DNA from: Otis tarda
Lineage: Eukaryota; Chordata; Aves; Otidiformes; Otididae
DNA: 64,000 nucleotides
Direction of reading: 5' to 3'
NCBI GenBank assembly: GCA_026413225.1
Contig: CM048552.1
Coordinates: forward strand, 203,063,553-203,127,552
Part shown: piece by piece, positions 56,940 through 64,000 of the stretch
How positions within the stretch are numbered: the stretch's first letter is position 1
Layout: each line of letters begins with the position of its first letter
The notes under the pieces: model-generated
What the model saw: only the letters and a program-made list of their open reading frames with translations
Databases searched by the model: none
What the model was told of the DNA's origin: nothing
Program-made: the position numbers and the translations under genes

Positions 56940-59900
56940 GTATAGGCTAACTACTTTGAAAACATAATATGATGTAATATGACAACTAATTAAATTAGGA
57001 ATGGGTTGGTTACATATAGCAAAAATCCCTTCTCCCTCTCTCACTGCATTTCATGTTTTTATTTTTATGAGGATACTATGTGCTTGTGTAGACCCACTTT
57101 TCTCATACAGTACTAGACATCTAATTGCATTAGGAGCAGAGTCATCAGTCCCTGTGAGCTTTCTCAATGGAGCATTAGAACAATGACAATGAAGTGAGAT
57201 ATAAAATGTATCTGAGGCATACTCAAGCTACTAAAAATTTGAGTTATTGTCTCAATTTTGCTATATTTTCTTCTGGAGCTATATGCAGCCAGAATGACTG
57301 AATGACTTAATAAAATCACTAAACTTACTTATTTTCCAAGCCTGTATCAGAAAAAAAGTTATTAATGTAGCTCTAGTTTTCTTGCTGAAGTAGTTTTTTG
57401 GTTAGTTTAAAAAATCAGGAAATTAGTCTTTAACTTCCTTGTAATTTACATTCCTGTGGCACTTGATATGTGGTTACAGAGTTCTGAAAAGAGATAGACT
57501 TACCATTCTCAAACTCCCTTCAATCATGAACGTTGAGCAGATACATTTGAACAAGAACACAGAAATAATTTCCAGTTAGAATCTGACAAAATGTTAAAAA
57601 AATATTTCTAAAATATGTAGCATTGATTCAAAAATCATAGTTACTTTAGGCCATGAAAACAGTATTTCAGAAAAATGTGTTGCTCTGTGGGTTCTTTTTT
57701 TGTGCTGCTGGTGTGGTTTTTTGGGGGGGAGAGTTTTAAGAACAAAATATCAGAAATAAAAACAACTAAACTTCAGCTGATTTTTAAGAATGCTTAAATC
57801 TACATGAAGGATATATAGTGTATGGAGTTTTCAGCTGAAGATGGAGGCAATTCCTCTAGCTCCAGAAAGGGAGAAGATAAAGGTAGCTTTGCTATCTAAC
57901 ACATTTTCCTAGTTTGACTGAGAATCTCAAGATTAAAAAAAAAAAATCATAATTGTCCAAAGTCAGGATCATCAGGACATATTATCATCTTTTTTGCTTC
58001 CAGACTCAATATTTTTTTTTTTGCTAAATTGCATTCTCCCCTTTAAGCTTTTATGCAGTTATATTCCTTTCAACAATATTTCAACATTTTCATCAATATT
58101 TCAATATTTAAGTATCTTTTAGGGAGTAAGTTGGTTCACTGTCTGCAGCCACGTTGAAAACTCCTGTTAAAGGGGCTGTTTAACAAACCTTCTGGAAAGG
58201 GTCTAAATATGTGTCTCCTAATCCTGACAAAGTGCCCGAATAATAAGCAAGTATTGTATTTCCTATCGTATCTCACACTTTTCTATTTGATTTAAAATAA
58301 TATTTGTCTGACTTACTTAATTTTTTTTTATTGTGTTATTTGTGGAGAGTTCATATTTCACAGAAAAACAAATTAAAAAAATCATTCCCGGAGTCCTGTT
58401 TAGAGTATTTCTGCTGTGTGTATGTGTGTGTACACATGTGAAATATGAAATATGAAAACAGATAAACAGTCACACCTATTTTTTGTAAATACCAGGAACT
58501 TTAAGATATTTGAATTGTAAGTCATTGGATTACTCAGTTGGAGGTAGCTGGAATATTTCAGGAAGCCAATTAAGCCATCAAAGAGAAGTACAGAAAAAAA
58601 GGAAGCAAAATAATTTCCAGTTGAATTATGCACAAAAAGATAGGAGTTTGTTTTTGAGATTCTTTGTATCTTGTAGAGAGGCAAGTGTGTGTTCTCTTGT
58701 ACCCAAACACATCATTAACAGGAAAAAATACATTGTGAGGAAAATACTGTGTGTAACTAAAATTGAGCTGTACAGCTGTACATTTTTCTAAGACATAGAA
58801 GCAGAAAAAAAAGTGAAATTTTACTAGGCATGAAAGTATTTTAATTAATGAAGATTTTTTTAAAGATACAATATTTATTCACAGCATTTCTCTGATAGGT
58901 TATTCTCAGTCTGTTTCTCATCTTTGAATAAAACTACATGTTCTCTTTCCTGATAACTTGCTCTTAAGCAGACAATATAATAATGTTCACTGCTTATAGT
59001 ATCTTCCTGAATCAGGAGAGAGAAAAGATTTCCCCTTCTTAGTCTGGTATACATGGTTAGAAAATCAAAGTGTAGCCTCATAACTTTTCTTAAAACTGGA
59101 AGAATCTGCCATCCTGAAATTCAAGATGTTAACCATTTGTTTAACACATCAAAGCTATGAAATGTGGGATTTCTTTATGTCCTGAGCACTCAGCTGGAGT
59201 GTCAGATTTATATACAGAGTTTGTGCATGGGATTGTATGACCAACGCAAACCATCTTCCCTATTTAGCTAAAAAAATGTTTTGATCTATGCTGTCCTGCC
59301 TTCATGCAGTGGCAATAAAATAATCTCAGGTAAAAGAGAAATTAAATGAAATCAAGCACATTGGAAGGATCCATTTGATCCCATCCATCTCTCCCTTTCT
59401 AGTTTGCTCAGTGGTGAGAAATAAGCACTTCTAGCTCATGATTCATTTTATCCTAAAGTAGACAGCTAAAATAGGTCAGATGAATCATAGTCTGAAAAAT
59501 TCTGCTATTTTTCCATTGATTATAAAGGGAGCCTAGAGGCAAAATCATAGACAAGGATGCTTCTGTGGTAGATTTCTAATGTTACATGAGATGATTGCAA
59601 CCCATGATATATCTCTGAACAAACAGCACTGACGGCAAGCATGACTGCAAAAACTTGTCACACTTTCAAAGAAAGAGACACGGAGGACTGAATTTGAAGG
59701 AAAATTACTGGTCAGTTAAGGATTGTAATCAAGACATAAAGTAGCAGTGTTTATCATGGATCAATTTCAGCATAAGTCAAGGATAAAGTTATACCTCATT
59801 AATTGAATTAGTTGGAAATATAAAGCAGGACAAGCCAAAATGCTATCTGAATATTTAGCAGTTCAGATCCATATGTTTGATTTTGATTCACAGTCCTCTA

Positions 59901-60899
59901 GCCACTAGGCATCATAAAATCTCTTCTGAGCTATAGCGCAGGCCCAATTGTCACAAACTCTAGCAGTTTGTATGAATAAACACAACTGCTGCTGCTCTCA
60001 ACTTTAGCACTTTGATTTTCATAGTTAAAAAAAGAAGAAAATTCATGTCACTTCAGTAGATTTAAAATAGAACATTATGGAACTTCAGTAAATCACTTCT
60101 ATTGAAATTACACACAGAACAGTATAACAGATGCAAAGTGACTGATACTTGCGAAAGTAAAGCTATTGCTAAACATTTTCTGAAATAGTTTCACTAAGCC
60201 AACGAAGAGGAAGTAGTACATTAAACTCCAATAAGCTACTGTAGTGGAGCATTACTAATTTGCTGCTTCTGTGCAAATGAGTTGAACAAGTAGCTGTACT
60301 TGAAAGATGAGTAAGAATCAACAACATCTGCAGTATTAGGATGAAGATATTAGGCCTGAAGTAGTTGGGAGAAATTAGTAATAAAAAGGAGCTAAGAAGA
60401 ATATCAATAACATTATTGGATCCTTATAGAAGAAATAGTGACCTCCGCTGTGACCTGTTGCTCAATCAGTTAGTTTGCTAAGTGAGGAGCTAAGCAAGAA
60501 AATGGACAAAAATCAAAGCTTCAAAGCTGATCTTTTTCCTAGCTTAGCCTATCCTTGACACTGATAATTACCATTTCTCTTTTTGTCTCCATCTTATTTG
60601 CTTATGAGTGGTTCTTCTATTACTGCAACAGCCTACACAGTATAAAGGTTTACGCCAGAATTAAGTTAAAAGGTAACAGTCTTTGTACATTTTTGCTATC
60701 AAAATAATCAAACAAGCTATAGCAAAATAGTGGTACATAATTGAGTCTTCTGAGCAAAGCACTGATCTGTAAGGTGAGCTGGTTTGCAATAATATAGATA
60801 AAACAGTCCTACTGTATCAAAGACATTGGAAACTATGACTTTTGTAAGTGGACAGGAAATGCCCATCGATCTTAGTGCTTTCAATACCCTGAATATAGA
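56940..60899. other. Long non-coding stretch
   Basis: Four kilobases of AT-rich DNA with A/T runs (for example 57935-57945, 58012-58021) and a short TG repeat near 58418-58431. Frames at 58400-58684 and 58510-58791 lie on opposite strands and have no family resemblance. Confidence 0.5.
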
Positions 60900-61825
60900 T
60901 CATAGAATCACAGAATGGCTGAGATTGGCAGCCACCTCTGGAGATCATCTAGTCCAACCACCAAGTACCTTGTACTGGTCAGCCCAGCAGTGGACATAGT
61001 ACTCCAGATGTTTCTCACCAGAGCTGAGTAAAACACTGGGTCAGGGGAAGTTCACCTCCCTTGACCTGCTAGCAACGCTCTGCCTAATGCAGCTCTGGAG
61101 GCTGTTGGCCTTCTTTGGTGCAAGAGCATATTGCTGGCTCATGGTAGGTTTGCTGGCAGCCCTGCCCCTCAGATCCTTTTCTGCCAAGCCACTTTACAGC
61201 TGATTGACTCCAGCTTGTCCTGGTGTTTGGAATTGTTCTTCCTCACACACATTTCCCTTTGTTGAATTTCATGAGATTCCTGTTGGAATCTAGCCTGTGG
61301 AGATGCCTGTGAGTGTTAGCACAGTGCTCTGGTACATCAGCCATGCCTCATAGTTTTGTATCATCTGGAAACATGCTGAGGGTGCACTCTGTCCCATCAT
61401 CCAGGTCATCAATGAAAATGTTAAACAGTACTGGCCACGATATCAACCCTTGGGACAAACCACTAGTGATTGGCCTCCAGCTGGACTTTGTGTCTCTCAT
61501 CACAACTCTCTGAGCCAATCGTTCAGCCAGTTTTCAACACTTAGCTGCCCAACCTACTGTCAATCCTTTACTGTCCAATCAATAACTGTCCATTTATCTG
61601 GTCTGTACTTCCATCACTTTGTCTACGAAAATGTTATGGAAGACTAACTAAAGGCATTGCTCTCCACTGAGCTGGTCATTTAATCATAAAAGGCTCTCAG
61701 GTCGGTTGAATATAACTTCTGCTTTATAAAGCCATGCCAACTATTCTTAATCACTTTCTTGTCCTTAGTATGTTTGGAAAGTATTTCCAAAATTATTTCT
61801 GCTATTAGCTTCCCAGCATAACATT
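60900..61825 (-). mobile_element. CR1 LINE, ancient 0.9-kb copy
   Basis: On the plus strand it starts catagaatcacagaatggc, then 'ggagatcatctagtccaacc', followed by the antisense of the CVQFWS-like block ('acatagtactccagatg'), the LTCxQRC-like block near 61060, and the RT motif C region near 61331-61395 ('catagttttgtatcatctgg'; FADD-equivalent decayed). Then comes the motif B region ('gtactggccacgatatcaaccc') and near 61700-61800 the QHGFIKxK and entry blocks. It resembles the old subfamily of 44790-46110 rather than the young one. The right boundary is uncertain. Confidence 0.85.
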
Positions 61826-62393
61826 ATATAGAGCTTTATATATGATCTTTTAAAAAAAAAAATAAAATGGCTGTATTGGAAAAATGGTAACTCTTCCTAC
61901 ATGAAAAATCTCAATTTTTGTATTGTACCCATACCAAATATTTGGATTGTTCACATTTTTTTTCAAGATAGAAACTTAAAGTTAAAGCAATACCTGGATA
62001 AACCAGAAAAAAAAAGAACTTGCATTAAGCCAAATTGTTTAGGAACAAATCAAAACAAAACCATACAGGACTTGAAGGTGAATAATAATAAAGTGGCATC
62101 CCAATGAAAGTGAAACTAAAGAAACAGATAGGCTTTTCACAAAATCGTGAGTGTCATACTACTCCAGATTCAACAAGGCAGAAAGGAACCCATTGCAGAC
62201 CAAAAGCCATCCAGTATAAAATACTTTTTTCTTAGCATATAAGAAGTTTAAGAGTAAAAGAGTAAAATCTCTCTGACTTAAATCATAGATACTGAACATA
62301 CATTTCTGATAGCAGCTGCTGAAATCAGATGGGGAAAACATCATTATAAATGCTGAAATGTATCCAGAAACAGGTTAGAAACTAGGAAACTGT
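61826..62393. other. Non-coding gap
   Basis: AT-rich with an A run near 61852-61862. The 68-codon frame at 61901-62107 is Lys/Asn-rich and has no family resemblance. Confidence 0.5.
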
Positions 62394-62398
62394 GCTGT
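62394..62398. repeat. Target-site duplication, left copy (GCTGT)
   Basis: GCTGT directly before the LTR, repeated exactly at 62843-62847. Confidence 0.9.
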
Positions 62399-62842
62399 TG
62401 TTGTAGTTCAGCCCCAACGGGGACCAGACTACGCAGTCTCTCTCTCACTCCCAAGAATAGGAGGAGATTTGGCAAACAAAAAGAAAACCAGAAGAAAAAA
62501 AAAAAAAAACAAACACGTGGGTTGAGATTAAACAAAAAGTAAATTTAACAGTAATGACAGAAGAAAACAAAACAGTGATGGAACACAAATACAGTACAAT
62601 AGCTCACAACAGGTCTTCACACCCAGTCTCTTCCAAGTAGCAGGGAGGCTCCCTTCACCACCCTCCTCACTTATATACTGAGCATGATGTCAGATGGGAT
62701 GGAATAGCCCTTTGGCTAATTTGGGTAAATTAACCCCAGCTGTTAGCTAATTAGTTAACTATCTCAGCCATAGGGGCTACCAGCTTCAGTTCTCCACCCA
62801 GCTCAGGTAAATATTAACTCTATCCTAGCCAAAACCAGGACA
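62399..62842 (-). mobile_element. Solo LTR, 444 bp ERVL-like family, young copy
   Basis: This is the reverse complement of the 56485-56934 family. It begins TGTCCTGGTTTTGGCTAG at 62842 and ends GAACTACAACA at 62399, flanked by exact GCTGT duplications. Relative to the plus-strand copy it has about seven substitutions, a longer T run (A run at 62494-62508 as written) and lacks about 10 bp of the AGAGTGGGGG segment. The TATA box reads as its complement at 62670-62677. No proviral interior is present. Confidence 0.93.
62670..62677 (-). promoter_or_regulatory. LTR TATA box
   Basis: Complement of TATATAAG at the position conserved in the 56485 and 15017 copies. Confidence 0.6.
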
Positions 62843-62847
62843 GCTGT
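62843..62847. repeat. Target-site duplication, right copy (GCTGT)
   Basis: Exact match to 62394-62398. Confidence 0.9.
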
Positions 62848-62909
62848 GCAGGTAAAAAAGCTCCCTGTTTTTACAATGCAGAGTATCTGTAGATTTAAAA
62901 AAATCCCCT

Positions 62910-63341
62910 TGTATTGGGTTTATGTGGCAAGGTTTTGGTAGCCAGGGGGCTGATGGAGTGGCTTCTGTGAGAAGAGATCAGGGACTGCCCTGTGCTGGAC
63001 ACAGCTGCTTTCAGATGCCTCCAAAAGAGACCCATTGCTGGACAAAGCCGAGCCTATCAGCAGTGCTAGTGGCACCTCTGTGATAACGTATTTAGAAAGA
63101 GTAAAAAATGTTGTGCAGCAGCTGAGAAAGGAGTAAGAAAAAACATGAGAAACAACATTGCAGATCCTAAGGTCAGTGAAGATGGAGAGGAGGTGCTCCA
63201 GGTGCTGGAGCAGAGATTCACCTGCAGCCTGTGGAGAAGACCATAGTGATGAGGATGACCTCCTGCAGCCCATGGAGGACTATGTCAGAGCAGATATCCA
63301 CACTGCAGCCCATGGAGGACCCCACAACAGAGCAAGTGGAC
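62910..63341 (+). mobile_element. Partial LTR of the ~1-kb avian ERV family
   Basis: It begins TGTATTGGGTTTATGTGG at 62910 and carries U3 blocks shared with 27605-28690 and 47346-48384: AAGGTTTTGGTAGCCAGGGG, GTGGCTTCTGTGAGAAG, GAGCCTATCAGCAG, GGCACCTCTGTGATAACGTA, CCTAAGGTCAGTGAAGA. It then has two to three CAGCCCATGGAGGAC repeat units and stops at about 63341 after GAGCAAGTGGA. The 3' half of the LTR is missing, so this is a deleted or recombined fragment. It lies 62 bp from the opposite-strand solo LTR. Confidence 0.85.
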
Positions 63342-63407
63342 ATGTCCTCCATATTCTCAGTAGCATTGACTAAATGAGCAAATAGAAGCAGAATGCAATA
63401 ATAGTGG

Positions 63408-63640
63408 AGAATCACAGAATCACAGTATCACTTGAGTGTTTGAGGTTGGAGAGGACCTGTGGAGGTCCTTTAGTCCAACTCCCATGATCAAGCAGAGTAA
63501 CGTACAGTAGGTTGCCAAGCTCTGTGTCCAGACAGATTTTGAATACCTTCAAGTGTGGAGACTCTACAACCTCTCCAGACAACCTATTCCAGTGCTCAGT
63601 CACCCTCACAGTATTAAAAAAAAAATGTTTCCTGATGAAG
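63408..63640 (-). mobile_element. CR1 LINE 3' fragment, old subfamily
   Basis: On the plus strand: agaatcacagaatcacagta, 'ttggagaggacctgtggaggtcctttagtccaac', 'gccaagctctgtgtccag', 'cttcaagtgtggagactctacaacct', 'ctattccagtgctcagtcaccctcacag'. This is the minus-strand CR1 3' UTR and last ORF2 codons (EHWNRLSGEVVESPHLKVFK is readable on the minus strand). An A run at 63616-63625 marks the KKTFF region. Confidence 0.9.
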
Positions 63641-64000
63641 GATTATAAAGACAGGAAAGAGTAAAAATTCTGATGCTTGTGAGTCATGTTAAATTTTTGC
63701 AACAGAAAAAAAAAAGCATGTATTGAACCAGAAATAGTCAGAGAACTTTAACTGTTCTGGTATCATACAAATCACACTTGTTTCCTATATATTCAACATC
63801 GGAAAAAGCCATCTGAGCCAAAATGAAAGCTGCCTTGGAAATGTTTAAGTGTGGAATCACAATACAGAGGCACAACATGCTTTTTAGGCTGTACCACAAG
63901 TACAGAATATTGTTAATTATCTTATCTTGAGGGACAGGATCTGACCTCTTTTTGCCCCTTGTAATTTAAACGTGCATAATTTAAAACGGGAATCATTATT
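63641..64000. other. Non-coding end of window
   Basis: AT-rich, nothing recognised. Confidence 0.5.

Noticed and set aside
1..64000. CRISPR arrays, operons, tRNA or rRNA genes, bacterial or phage features
   Set aside because: No spaced identical repeats, no ribosome-binding-site gene series and no tRNA-like A/B boxes were seen; the repeat content is avian.
1..64000. A new multi-gene biological system
   Set aside because: All coding capacity I can support belongs to CR1 LINEs; the rest is solo LTRs and AT-rich non-coding DNA.

Overview
This is a stretch of nuclear DNA from a bird. The main evidence is about eighteen copies or fragments of the CR1 (chicken repeat 1) LINE, many of which end in the diagnostic ATTCTATG octamer repeat, together with avian-type endogenous retrovirus LTRs, in an AT-rich background with no recognisable host gene. 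I saw no mammalian L1 or SINE families, no operons and no bacterial signals. The recent CR1 and LTR copies would fit a neoavian bird, but the species cannot be named from this sequence. The window is probably intergenic or deep intronic.

Layout. 1-2.9 kb is AT-rich single-copy-looking DNA, with a G-quadruplex motif and a possible reverse-strand poly(A) site at the very edge. 2.9-5.1 kb holds two old CR1 copies in opposite orientation. 5.1-11.1 kb shows nothing recognisable apart from one unassigned open frame. 11.1-11.7 kb is a CR1 tail; 13.3 kb has a possible ancient palindromic repeat; 15.0-15.45 kb is a solo LTR with a perfect 5-bp target duplication. 19.8-23.7 kb carries three CR1 copies, one of them young. 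26.05 kb is a small CR1 piece. 27.6-28.7 kb is a long solo LTR. 29.6-30.3 kb is decayed CR1. 31.46-33.4 kb is the best element in the window: a young CR1 whose 611-codon ORF2 frame is unbroken and keeps all reverse transcriptase catalytic aspartates. 40.46-43.6 kb is a 3.15-kb CR1 spanning both ORFs, including a GDSL esterase motif in ORF1, but with two internal deletions that removed most of the endonuclease and RT motif C. 44.8-46.7 kb is an ancient CR1 plus a CR1 tip. 47.3-48.4 kb is a second long solo LTR with a different 3' end. 50.4, 55.1, 55.55, 60.9 and 63.4 kb are further CR1 pieces. 56.5 and 62.4 kb are two nearly identical solo LTRs in inverted orientation, and 62.9 kb is a truncated LTR of the longer family.

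There is no gene network here. The only coding capacity I can support is LINE ORF2 (reverse transcriptase) and broken LINE ORFs. The LTRs are solo, meaning recombination removed the proviral interiors, so no gag, pol or env remains. I looked for an undescribed biological system and did not find one. The most interesting signals are the intact CR1 RT frame, the deletion-bearing two-ORF CR1, the switched 3' end of the 47.3-kb LTR, and the young inverted pairs.
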